Shown here piece by piece: positions 1 to 7,881 of a DNA stretch of 37,253 nucleotides (position 1 is the first letter of the stretch; the number at the start of each line of letters is the position of its first letter). This stretch comes from Eubacteriales bacterium OttesenSCG-928-K08 (GTDB lineage Bacteria > Bacillota > Clostridia > Christensenellales > CAG-138): positions 1 through 37,253 of the forward strand of contig JAJDHH010000012.1 of NCBI GenBank assembly GCA_030266105.1, written 5' to 3'. Both the position numbers and the translations under genes were made by a program. The notes beneath the pieces were generated by a model that did no database searches, was not told the DNA's origin, and worked only from the letters and a program-made list of their open reading frames with translations.

Positions 1-2
1 GC

Positions 3-1094
3 ATCAAAATCACCCTCGCTTGGGAGGATAACGATGCAAACAGCAACACAAGGGCGGCAAACTCCGGCCTTTCGACCGACAACATCGAAGTAGCGCAGTT
101 CCTGAACATAGGTGCAACCGACATGTGGCTGGATGCAGGCGATGGATACTATTATTATAAAGGTATCCTAAAACCCGGAGAGGTTACATCGCAGGCGCTG
201 TTCGAGAAGTTCAGGCTCAACGAAAAGACCGGCAACGAATACAGAGGTAAAACCGCAAACATCGTTGTGCATTTGGATTGTTTGCAGGCTGCGGGGAACG
301 CACTATCCAATCAATGGGGCATTCAATTCTCCGCGCTTGGGATTGCGCCGCCGGCCGTGCCGGTTGCGGATGCAACCACAGTCACATTTGTGAACCGGAG
401 AACCGGCTTCACATTTAACCCGACCAGCACAGACCTGTTTGCGAACTTCAAAAATCTTGTGCCGGGCGAAACGCGCGAGCAACGGATTAATGTTAGCAAC
501 ACATCTTCCGATGTGGTAAACATCTATCTGCGTGCGGAGTATGTGGATCAAACGCTGGCAACGACGGCAAACATCGATCTTGTGAATGAGATGCTGCAAA
601 AGTACGCAACGGTAACGATCAAAGACTCGAGCGGCAAGCTGATTTATGAGGGCGCTGTTTGGGGGAACTACCCCAATGAGCCTACCACCGGGAAGATGGA
701 CTCGATGCGCAACAACATCAACCTGGGAAGGTTTAGAACCGGCGACACGCTGGGAATGACAGTATCGCTTACGCTCGATCCACAGCTTGATAATCGCTAT
801 CAGGATCTGTGGGGCCGCATCAAATGGGTATTTTCAGCAATGGGTGATGATGATGACGATGGCCCGATAATTACGCCTCCCGTCAACCCGAATGACCCTG
901 ATTATGAACCCGATGGGGATATCCCGCTGGGAACGCCGAGCGATGATCTTGAGGATGATGGTATCCCGCTGGGCATGCCGGAAACCGGAACGCAAACGGT
1001 TAGCATGGGTATTCTTATCTGCGTGCTGGTGCTTGGGCTGGTCGTTATGACGATTGTTAAGCTTATCCGCCGCAAAGCAAAATCCCGGAGTTAA
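3..1094 (+). CDS. SipW/TasA (camelysin)-like surface protein with LPXTG-like anchor, 5' partial
   Basis: The frame is open from base 3 with no stop, so the start and signal peptide lie left of the window; the ATG at 123 is probably internal. The visible N-terminal part (a YYYYKGILKPGE segment, then NEYRGKTANIVVH and a Q-A-A segment) resembles the secreted TasA/CalY family, which is usually processed by the SipW signal peptidase and builds surface fibres or pilus-like structures. The C-terminus is a typical wall-anchor tail: an acidic Asp/Pro-rich linker, an MPETG motif (an LPXTG variant with Met for Leu), a hydrophobic helix of about 20 residues and a basic end (KLIRRKAKSRS). The linker repeats an IPLG-x-P unit. 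I infer an extracellular protein attached by a sortase; the exact role is unknown. A terminator follows at 1142. Confidence 0.75.
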   Translation: MKITLAWEDNDANSNTRAANSGLSTDNIEVAQFLNIGATDMWLDAGDGYYYYKGILKPGEVTSQALFEKFRLNEKTGNEYRGKTANIVVHLDCLQAAGNALSNQWGIQFSALGIAPPAVPVADATTVTFVNRRTGFTFNPTSTDLFANFKNLVPGETREQRINVSNTSSDVVNIYLRAEYVDQTLATTANIDLVNEMLQKYATVTIKDSSGKLIYEGAVWGNYPNEPTTGKMDSMRNNINLGRFRTGDTLGMTVSLTLDPQLDNRYQDLWGRIKWVFSAMGDDDDDGPIITPPVNPNDPDYEPDGDIPLGTPSDDLEDDGIPLGMPETGTQTVSMGILICVLVLGLVVMTIVKLIRRKAKSRS

Positions 1095-1141
1095 GCGCCG
1101 TGGGGCGCGCCGCAAATAGCGGCAGAAAACTATAAATCAGA

Positions 1142-1164
1142 CCGCCCGTTTTACGGGCGGTTTT
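1142..1164 (+). terminator. Rho-independent terminator after the surface-protein gene
   Basis: A perfect 8-bp GC-rich stem (CCGCCCGT at 1142-1149 with ACGGGCGG at 1153-1160) closes a TTT loop and is followed by TTTT. The flanks AAATCA and TGATTT can extend the stem. Confidence 0.85.
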
Positions 1165-1209
1165 GATTTATGTCAACTTTAACTTTGTGCGGTATCGTCT
1201 TATAGTTTC

Positions 1210-1238
1210 TTGCTTAATGCCCGGGCACACGCTATAAT
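1210..1238 (+). promoter_or_regulatory. Sigma-A-type promoter of the serA operon
   Basis: TTGCTT at 1210-1215 and TATAAT at 1233-1238 are separated by exactly 17 bp. Transcription would start near 1245, leaving a leader of about 115 nt before the serA ATG at 1361. Confidence 0.75.
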
Positions 1239-1360
1239 ACTACTATGTTTGGCTCAAAGGTCAGGCCAGTGTGGTTTGCCCGAGCGAACAAACGATTATG
1301 AGTATGCGCGTGCAGCCAGCATGCCAACATATATTTTTTGAAAAAAGAGAGGAAAGGGGC

Positions 1361-2527
1361 ATGCACCGAATTTTGACGCTCAATGCGATATCCGATGTGG
1401 TGCGCAATGAGCTAAAGCCGGATCGTTACCAGATTTCTGACCATGAGGAAAACCCAACAGCAATCCTTGTACGCAGCGCGGATTGCCGCGAGCGCGAGCT
1501 AAACGAGGGCCTGCTTGCAATTGCGCGTGCTGGCGCGGGGGTGAATAACATTCCTGTTTCGCGTTGCACGCAAGAAGGGATAGCCGTTTTTAACACACCA
1601 GGCGCTAACGCAAACGCCGTTAAGGAGCTTGCGCTGTGCTGCTTGCTGCTTGCTTCGCGAAATGTGCTTGAAGGCATTGCGTGGGTTAATACGCTTAGCG
1701 GTGAGGATGTTCCCATGCAGGTTGAGCAGGGCAAGCGCCAGTTTGTGGGCAATGAGCTGCACGGAAAAACACTTGCCGTAATTGGGCTTGGCGCGATTGG
1801 CGTGATGGTCGCAAACGATGCGCACGCTATCGGAATGCATGTTATAGGCTACGATCCTTTTATTTCGGTTGAGCACGCGTGGGGCCTTTCGCGTGCGATT
1901 GAGCGTGGCAACTCGCTTGAGGAAATTTTGCCGCATTGCGATTATATCACGATACATGTGCCCTTAATGGAAAAAACGCGCAACTATATAAACGAGCGTG
2001 TGCTCTCACTTGTTAAGCCTGGAACGATGCTTATGAACCTTGCGCGTGGCGAGCTGGTGGATAATGCCGCGCTGCTTGCAGCAGTGGAGTCGGGGAAAAT
2101 TTCACGCTACGTGACTGATTTTCCAACAGAGGAGCTGCTCAATAAAAAGAATATCATCTGCGTGCCTCATTTGGGCGCAACAACCCCCGAAAGCGAGGAA
2201 AATTGCGCGCGCATGGCGGCACAGCAGCTAAATGATTATATCGCATATGGCAACATACGCAATTCAGTAAACCTGCCGCAGTGCGAAATGGTGCCATCGG
2301 GGGTATATCGCATATGCTTGCTGCATAAAAATTCACCTAATATGGTCGGCAGGATAACTGCCGTTGTGGGCGCAGCGCAATGCAACATCGCCAACATGAT
2401 TAACAAGAGCCGCGGCGAGCTTGCCTACACAATATTGGATCTTGACCATGAGCTGCCCGAATATGGGCAAACATCACTCACCCAAATAAGGGGGATGATG
2501 CGTGTGAGGAGCCTGACGCTGAGTTAA
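1361..2527 (+). CDS. serA: D-3-phosphoglycerate dehydrogenase with C-terminal ACT domain
   Basis: Catalyses the NAD-dependent oxidation of 3-phosphoglycerate, the first step of serine synthesis, in the cytoplasm. The 388-residue protein has a D-2-hydroxyacid dehydrogenase core: a Rossmann motif VIGLGAIG, the NLARGELVD segment holding the catalytic Arg, and PHLGATTPES with the catalytic His. A C-terminal ACT domain (from about YRICLLHKNSPN) suggests serine feedback or a related ligand. The ATG at 1361 is chosen because AGAGGAAAGGGG lies just upstream; the frame stays open back to 1271, but that extension looks non-coding and has no good ribosome binding site. It is first in an operon with the DUF1015 and aspartate kinase genes. 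serC, often next to these genes in Clostridia, is not in the window. Confidence 0.92.
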   Translation: MHRILTLNAISDVVRNELKPDRYQISDHEENPTAILVRSADCRERELNEGLLAIARAGAGVNNIPVSRCTQEGIAVFNTPGANANAVKELALCCLLLASRNVLEGIAWVNTLSGEDVPMQVEQGKRQFVGNELHGKTLAVIGLGAIGVMVANDAHAIGMHVIGYDPFISVEHAWGLSRAIERGNSLEEILPHCDYITIHVPLMEKTRNYINERVLSLVKPGTMLMNLARGELVDNAALLAAVESGKISRYVTDFPTEELLNKKNIICVPHLGATTPESEENCARMAAQQLNDYIAYGNIRNSVNLPQCEMVPSGVYRICLLHKNSPNMVGRITAVVGAAQCNIANMINKSRGELAYTILDLDHELPEYGQTSLTQIRGMMRVRSLTLS

Positions 2528-2566
2528 GGCGCAAAAATAAGTCCGTAAATTAAAGGAGGAAAACAA

Positions 2567-3910
2567 ATGAACCGCTATACTAATAATATTGGCGTAAAAG
2601 TACCACAGGTTTTGTTGCCCGATAAAAATGCGGACTTTAAAAAATGGTCGGTTGTCGCATGCGATCAGTTCACTTCCCAGCCGGAATACTGGGAGGAGGC
2701 GGGAAATATCGCTGCGGGCGCGCCCTCCACACTCAATTTGATATTGCCCGAAGCATATTTGGGCAAACCCGGCGAGGCTGAGCGCATCGAAAGCATAAAG
2801 GCGAACATGCGTGAATACCTGGATGCAGGGGTGTTAAACACTTTGGAGCCGGGTTTTGTGCTTGTGCGGCGCATCGCTTCAGGAAAAGAACGCCTTGGCC
2901 TTGTTATGGCGCTTGATTTGGAGCATTATGATTATAATAAGGGCGCAAAAACGCTCATCCGCGCAACGGAAGGTACGATTGTGGATAGGATCCCGCCGCG
3001 GCTTCGCATAAGGCAGGATGCGCCGATCGAACTGCCGCACATACTGGTGCTGATTGATGATCCGGGTCGCACGGTTATTGAGCCGGTTGAAAAGTGCGCA
3101 AAGGAGCTTGAAGTTCTCTACGATACGGATTTGATGCTTGATGGTGGGCATATAACGGGCTATTTTGTGAATGAGCCGGAGCTGGTTGATAATGTAATAG
3201 CGGCGCTAGCCGAGCTTACCAATAAGGATGCCTTTGAAGCAAAATATGGCGCAGGCCACGCACCGCTGCTTTTTGCCATGGGGGATGGCAACCACTCCTT
3301 TGCAACTGCAAAGGCCGCGTGGGAGGCCGTTAAGGCAACAATACCGGAGGCTGAGTGGGAAGCGCACCCTGCAAGGTACGCGTTGGTTGAAGTTGAAAAC
3401 GTGCATGACGCGGGCATTGAGTTTGAGCCAATCCACAGGGTGCTGTTTGGCGTTGACCCCAAAGCCGCCAAGGCAAAGCTTCTGGCAATGCTTAATGAGC
3501 AAAACGGCAACGCAACAGCCAAAGAGTTCCTGAGCCAGACCGATTTGGATGCTTTTGTTGCGGATTATTCCGGCCAGTCGCATGTTTTGCCCTACTATTT
3601 TGGGCAAAGCTGCGGTGCTTTTGTGGTGGATAAACCCGCTCAGCAATTAAGCGTTGGTACGCTCCAAAACGCGATAGATGCGCTTTTGAAAGAGTTCCCC
3701 GGCGCGGAGGTGGACTATATCCACGGCAAGGATGTTGTGCTTGAGTTAAGCAGCCGTGAGGATGCAATGGGCTTTTTGCTGCCGGCAATGAAAAAGAGCG
3801 AGCTTTTCCCCACGGTTGTGTATGATGGGGCGCTGCCGCGCAAAACATTCTCCATGGGCGAGGCGAACGAAAAACGTTATTACATGGAGTGCAGGCGAAT
3901 TTTGGATTGA
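2567..3910 (+). CDS. DUF1015 family protein
   Basis: This 447-residue cytoplasmic protein belongs to the DUF1015 family, known for genomic association with serA/serC but with no settled biochemical role. Family features visible are the N-terminal VVACDQFTSQPEYW segment and the central GDGNHSFATAKAAWE motif, whose conserved Asp, Asn and His suggest an active or metal site. There is no signal peptide or membrane segment. The start is set by AAAGGAGGAAAACAA just before the ATG. It follows serA by 39 nt and precedes lysC, so it is very probably co-transcribed. A role in serine or phosphoserine metabolism is an inference from context only. Confidence 0.85.
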   Translation: MNRYTNNIGVKVPQVLLPDKNADFKKWSVVACDQFTSQPEYWEEAGNIAAGAPSTLNLILPEAYLGKPGEAERIESIKANMREYLDAGVLNTLEPGFVLVRRIASGKERLGLVMALDLEHYDYNKGAKTLIRATEGTIVDRIPPRLRIRQDAPIELPHILVLIDDPGRTVIEPVEKCAKELEVLYDTDLMLDGGHITGYFVNEPELVDNVIAALAELTNKDAFEAKYGAGHAPLLFAMGDGNHSFATAKAAWEAVKATIPEAEWEAHPARYALVEVENVHDAGIEFEPIHRVLFGVDPKAAKAKLLAMLNEQNGNATAKEFLSQTDLDAFVADYSGQSHVLPYYFGQSCGAFVVDKPAQQLSVGTLQNAIDALLKEFPGAEVDYIHGKDVVLELSSREDAMGFLLPAMKKSELFPTVVYDGALPRKTFSMGEANEKRYYMECRRILD

Positions 3911-3918
3911 TAAATAAG

Positions 3919-3944
3919 CGCTCGAAAGAGTAAGCTTTCGAGCG
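3919..3944 (+). other. Perfect 10-bp intergenic hairpin without a T-run
   Basis: CGCTCGAAAG (3919-3928) pairs with CTTTCGAGCG (3935-3944) around a 6-nt loop, between the DUF1015 stop and the lysC ribosome binding site. No T-run follows, so it looks more like an mRNA-stabilising or processing hairpin than a terminator. Confidence 0.6.
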
Positions 3945-3973
3945 TGGTTGATACAAGTTTTAAGGAGTTTCGT

Positions 3974-5290
3974 ATGAAAGTAAAAGTAGCAAAGTTTGGT
4001 GGCAGCTCGCTTGCGGATGCAGCGCAGTTTCGCAAGGTTAAGGCCATTATGGATGCGGACCCGCAGCGGATTTTCCTTGTGCCCTCCGCACCGGGTAAGC
4101 GCAGCTATAAGGATGAAAAAATCACCGATCTTTTATATAAATGCCAAAAACTGGCCGCGGTGGGCGAGCATTTTGAAGAGATATTCGATGTAATTGCTGA
4201 GCGTTATATCGAAATAGCCCATGAGCTGGAGCTTGAAATTGACATACGAAAACATCTGCAAATCGTCTGGTCAAAAATTAAAAACGGCGCATCCGCCGAT
4301 TATGCGGCCAGCCGCGGCGAATATCTTAGCGGCCTGCTGCTTGCGGATTATATCGGTTTTGAGTTTGTGGATGCCGCCACAATAGTGCGCTTTGATGAAA
4401 ACGGCAAGTTCGACTCTGAAGTCACCCAAATGCTCGTAAGCGAAGCAATCGGCGGCAAAAAGAATGTTCTTGTGCCCGGTTTTTATGGCGCGAAGCCCAA
4501 CGGGGAAATTAAGGTTTTTCCGCGTGGCGGTTCGGACATTTCAGGCGCAGTTATCGCGCGTGGCGTGCATGCCGATGTTTATGAGAACTGGACTGATGTT
4601 TCAGGCTTTCTAATGGCGGACCCCCGCATAGTGAAGGACCCCAAGCCTATTCGTATAGTGACTTATTCAGAGCTTCGTGAGCTTGCCTACATGGGTGCAA
4701 CCGTGCTGCATGAGGATAGCATATTCCCCGTGCGGCAGGCCTGCATACCCATAAATGTGCGCAACACAAACATGCCCGAGGAACCCGGCACGATGATTGT
4801 GCCCGACACAGATGGCGGCTCCTCCGGCGGCAGGCTGACGGGCATTGCCGGGCGCAAGGGTTTTACTGTTATTGCAATCGCCAAGGATAACATGCACAAT
4901 GAAATAGGTTTTGGTTTTAAGGTGCTTGAGGTGCTAAAAAATCATGGGATTTCGTTTGAGCACATCCCAACGGGCATCGACACTATGTCCGTAATACTCG
5001 CCGAAAAGGAAATGGAAGGCCGCCGCAAGCAGATTGTGGATGAGCTGCTTTTGGAAACCGGGGCGGATAGTGTGGAATTGCATGATGATCTTGCGCTGAT
5101 TGCCACTGTGGGCCGTGGTATGGTGCGCTACGTGGGTACATCCGCAAAGCTGTTTAGCGCACTTGCAGATAACAATGTAAACATTCGTATGATCGATCAG
5201 GGCTCAAGCGAAATGAATATAATCGTTGGTGTGGAAAACGATGAGTTTGACAGGGCCGTTTGCGCGATTTACGAAGCTTTTAAAGATTAA
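3974..5290 (+). CDS. lysC: Aspartate kinase (monofunctional, with tandem ACT domains)
   Basis: Phosphorylates aspartate to open the lysine, threonine and methionine branch. The 438-residue protein starts with the kinase motif VKVAKFGGSSLAD, has FPRGGSDISGAVIARG in the nucleotide/aspartate site, and ends in regulatory ACT repeats (VGRGMVRYVGTSAKLFSAL, then IDQGSSEMNIIVGV). No homoserine dehydrogenase is fused. The ATG at 3974 has TAAGGAG upstream with good spacing; the frame can be read back to a GTG at 3944 that overlaps the intergenic hairpin and is unlikely to be used. It is the last gene of the serA operon and is followed by a double hairpin terminator. Confidence 0.93.
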   Translation: MKVKVAKFGGSSLADAAQFRKVKAIMDADPQRIFLVPSAPGKRSYKDEKITDLLYKCQKLAAVGEHFEEIFDVIAERYIEIAHELELEIDIRKHLQIVWSKIKNGASADYAASRGEYLSGLLLADYIGFEFVDAATIVRFDENGKFDSEVTQMLVSEAIGGKKNVLVPGFYGAKPNGEIKVFPRGGSDISGAVIARGVHADVYENWTDVSGFLMADPRIVKDPKPIRIVTYSELRELAYMGATVLHEDSIFPVRQACIPINVRNTNMPEEPGTMIVPDTDGGSSGGRLTGIAGRKGFTVIAIAKDNMHNEIGFGFKVLEVLKNHGISFEHIPTGIDTMSVILAEKEMEGRRKQIVDELLLETGADSVELHDDLALIATVGRGMVRYVGTSAKLFSALADNNVNIRMIDQGSSEMNIIVGVENDEFDRAVCAIYEAFKD

Positions 5291-5294
5291 ACCT

Positions 5295-5318
5295 AAAGCC
5301 GCTTAAAAAAGCGGCTTT
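5295..5318 (+). other. Hairpin directly after lysC
   Basis: AAAGCCGCTT (5295-5304) pairs with AAGCGGCTTT (5309-5318). Its T-run is only three bases, so it is probably auxiliary to the stronger hairpin that follows. Confidence 0.55.
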
Positions 5319-5330
5319 GAGTGCCAAAAA

Positions 5331-5360
5331 GTGCTGCGGTATAACCGCAGCACTTTTTTT
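5331..5360. terminator. Bidirectional terminator between lysC and the convergent reductase gene
   Basis: GTGCTGCGGT (5331-5340) pairs with ACCGCAGCAC (5344-5353) and is followed by seven Ts; five As precede the stem, so it should also work for the minus-strand gene ending at 5372. Confidence 0.9.
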
Positions 5361-5371
5361 GAAAGTCGCTT

Positions 5372-7210
5372 TTATTTTCCCAGTGCGTTTTTAACGGCCT
5401 CAATAATGCCGGCGCTTGATTTTGATGCGCTCGCAACAGCATCCACATCCAGCTGCTGAGTGCTGATTATCGAGCTTGTTATCTGTTGCTCCGCAGCCTC
5501 GTAAATGCCTGCGGTTTCAGAATGGTTAATCAGCTTAATGTCAACTATATTACCATTTTCGACAGTAACCTCCACCTCGATTTCTCCATTATTACCCATG
5601 CCTTTGCCGGTAAATGTTCCATCGGTGTAGTTACCCTGTGCGCCGGGTGTGGTGGGAGTGTTATCATCATCAGGCCCAACTGTGATTGTAGGCTCCGTAT
5701 GTCCTCCGTTTGCTTCAACGTAGATTACTGCTGAAGAGCCCGCGATGCGTCCAAACACAACGATATCCGTCACGGCGTTTCCGCCAAGGCGGTTTGCGCC
5801 ATGCACACCGCCTGTGACCTCACCTGCGGCAAACAGGCCGGGTATCGGGCTGCCATTTTCGTGTATTACCTGTGCGCTGGTGTCGATTTTAACCCCGCCC
5901 ATCGTGTGGTGGATGGCAGGCGCGCATTTGCCCGCATAAAACTTTGCCTTGCTAAGGTTTGAGAGCATGGAGTCCTCATTGCGGCCAAATTCATCATCCT
6001 TTTTGTTCTTTACATAACCTGCGTATGTTTCAAACGAAGCTTTAAGGTTTGCCGGGTCAACTTCAATTTTAGCCGCAAGCTCCTCAATCGTGTCGGCTTC
6101 AAACAGAATGCCCTTTGCAATATATTGTTCAATCGCCTTGAGGCTGTCGCGCACGGTCTGGTCAAAAACAAGCCAGCAGTAACTATCGGGCTGGGCGAGT
6201 ATGGCGGCGGATACAACATCGCGCGTTTCCATTTCATTTACAAAACGTTTGCCCTGCGTGTTAATGAGTATCGCGCCGTTTCCGCGCACGCCCTCTGTAT
6301 ACATATCGCTTGTGTCGGGGTTAACAGTCGGATGCGTTTGAATCTGTTCAATATCAACAAGCGCCGCGCCTAATTCTGTGGCCATTTTAATGCCGCTGCC
6401 TGTTGCGCCCGCGTGGTTTGTTGTGGAAAAGCCCGCAAGCTTGCTGTTGTATTGAACGACCATATCGCTGTTTGCGCCAAAACCACCCGTTGCGAGTATG
6501 ACCGCCTTGCAAGTGATTTCAAATTCACCATCGGGCCCGGTGGCGGTGACGCCACTAACCCTGCCGCTTTCGTCCACTAAAATGGAGGTTGCCTCCGTAT
6601 TGAGCATAACGGGAATGTTCAGCTCGTTAATTTTGTTGTTAAGTGTTGTCACAAGCATCGGGCCAACAGCGCTTGTGTCCGTTGGGCGGTGGATGCGCAT
6701 TACCGATGCGCCGCCAAACATGCCAACTACGGAAAGATCGCCGCCGATGGAGTTCACCCAGTCCACTGCCGCGCCGGATTTTTCGGCCATCAGGCGCACA
6801 AGCTCGGGGTTGTTTAGGTTCTGGCCGCCTTTAAGAGTATCTTCTACAAAAAGATCGATCGTGTCGTTTATGGATTGTGCTTCCTGAAAGGATGTTTCAG
6901 CGGCATTCAGGCCACCTGTGGAGCGTGTTGTGTTGCCGCCGGTAATTGGCATTTTTTCAAGCACAACGAGGTTTTTTGCGCCATCCTGCACAGCCTGTAT
7001 TGCCGCCGTCATGCCAGCGCCTCCAGCGCCAATAACGACTATATCCGCCGCATATTCAATTGGCTCGGGCACTTGAACCTGCGGGGTTTGCTGCGCATCA
7101 GGCGATGTGGCGGGCGTGGGCGTGGGGTTTACGGGTGTGTTTGTTTTGCACCCTGCAAAAAGGGTGGCTACCATTAAAAGTGAAAGTAGCAAAGCGATCC
7201 TTTTTTTCAT
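5372..7210 (-). CDS. Secreted FAD-dependent fumarate reductase-like lipoprotein with C-terminal FMN-binding domain
   Basis: 612 residues. A lipoprotein signal peptide (MKKRIALLLS to LFAGC, lipidated Cys21) is followed by a Pro/Thr-rich linker and a flavoprotein of the fumarate/urocanate/cinnamate reductase type: FAD motif VVIGAGGAGMTAA, catalytic-site motifs HHTMGGVKID and HGANRLGGNA. The last 90 residues form an FMN-binding domain of the kind that ApbE flavinylates on Thr or Ser. No haem motif (CxxCH) is present. Members of this class pass electrons to an external acceptor, often an organic acid, at the outer face of the membrane; the substrate here cannot be told. The ATG follows CAGGAGAG with good spacing. 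It lies 30 nt behind the ferritin-like gene and is probably co-transcribed with it. Confidence 0.88.
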   Translation of the reverse strand: MKKRIALLLSLLMVATLFAGCKTNTPVNPTPTPATSPDAQQTPQVQVPEPIEYAADIVVIGAGGAGMTAAIQAVQDGAKNLVVLEKMPITGGNTTRSTGGLNAAETSFQEAQSINDTIDLFVEDTLKGGQNLNNPELVRLMAEKSGAAVDWVNSIGGDLSVVGMFGGASVMRIHRPTDTSAVGPMLVTTLNNKINELNIPVMLNTEATSILVDESGRVSGVTATGPDGEFEITCKAVILATGGFGANSDMVVQYNSKLAGFSTTNHAGATGSGIKMATELGAALVDIEQIQTHPTVNPDTSDMYTEGVRGNGAILINTQGKRFVNEMETRDVVSAAILAQPDSYCWLVFDQTVRDSLKAIEQYIAKGILFEADTIEELAAKIEVDPANLKASFETYAGYVKNKKDDEFGRNEDSMLSNLSKAKFYAGKCAPAIHHTMGGVKIDTSAQVIHENGSPIPGLFAAGEVTGGVHGANRLGGNAVTDIVVFGRIAGSSAVIYVEANGGHTEPTITVGPDDDNTPTTPGAQGNYTDGTFTGKGMGNNGEIEVEVTVENGNIVDIKLINHSETAGIYEAAEQQITSSIISTQQLDVDAVASASKSSAGIIEAVKNALGK

Positions 7211-7240
7211 TTTCTTCTCTCCTGTTTTATACGTTATAGT

Positions 7241-7675
7241 TTAACCTATGTACACCTTCAAGTGTGAAATATTCGCTTCCTCAATTTGCAGCAGTCTTTT
7301 TGCGATATCATGCGCTGTTGGGTGCGCGTTTTCATAACGTTTGAGGCTTTGCGTCATGGCGATCATGTTATCGGTGCTGTTGCGCAACAGCAGCTGCGCA
7401 ACAGCAGATTCACTGCTGCCTGCGCGTGTGCTTTTATTCATTCGCAGCTTTAAGGCAGCTTTTTCAAAACTACCCGGTTCTTTTTCAGCAAAGCCGTATT
7501 GGTTCAAAAGCTGCAGCGCCTGCAGGTTAATTCCCTGGTAGGCTTCCATCAAAATGTTCAGGTGTTTTGTCAGTGCGGTGTCCTGCACTTTGCTCCCAAG
7601 CAAACGCACGCGCAGTTCGCTTAGCTGCGTTCTTTTATACACATCGTTTAACAGAACCCTGTTTTCGTTCATCAT
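7241..7675 (-). CDS. Small helical protein, ferritin-like/DUF2383-like, function unknown
   Basis: 144 residues with no signal peptide or membrane segment. It appears almost wholly alpha-helical, in four blocks consistent with an up-down bundle: LLNDVYKRTQ onwards, a second helix ending LLNQYGF, a helix rich in small residues, and a conserved-looking C-terminus (STDNMIAMTQSLKRY, then LLQIEEANISHLKVYI). The pattern matches a widespread uncharacterised clostridial family related to ferritin-like DUF2383 proteins. Acidic and His residues that might bind metal are few, so an iron site is not obvious. The ATG at 7675 has GCGGGAGAAG upstream; the next codon is also ATG. It precedes the flavoprotein reductase gene in the same direction. 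Confidence 0.65.
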   Translation of the reverse strand: MMNENRVLLNDVYKRTQLSELRVRLLGSKVQDTALTKHLNILMEAYQGINLQALQLLNQYGFAEKEPGSFEKAALKLRMNKSTRAGSSESAVAQLLLRNSTDNMIAMTQSLKRYENAHPTAHDIAKRLLQIEEANISHLKVYIG

Positions 7676-7805
7676 GCTTCTCCCGCCAAAAAATTATGGC
7701 CTGCCAATCAACAATCAGTATGTCCCGTTAAAGGCTCTTTTACTCATGCAGGTGCTCTGCATCGCCATAAACCTGCGATTTATGCTGATTAGCAAAAAGT
7801 CAACT

Positions 7806-7833
7806 TTGCAAAAAAAAATGTTCATGGCATAAT
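7806..7833 (+). promoter_or_regulatory. Probable promoter of the aldo/keto reductase gene
   Basis: TTGCAA (7806-7811) and CATAAT (7828-7833) are 16 bp apart, about 50 bp ahead of the start codon. Confidence 0.55.
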
Positions 7834-7881
7834 GGAGGTATACTTTCGGGTGTTTGCCCGCTTTATTCAGGAGGGAAAGTT

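Noticed and set aside
1271-1360. N-terminal extension of serA
   Set aside because: The extra 30 residues have no dehydrogenase similarity, and the good ribosome binding site lies before the ATG at 1361.
7686-7815. Minus-strand leader of the ferritin-like gene with some similarity to the fluoride riboswitch (GGCGATG, TTTAAC, CTGAT)
   Set aside because: The helices and key loop bases of that riboswitch do not line up; only a GCAGGT/ACCTGC pairing is visible.
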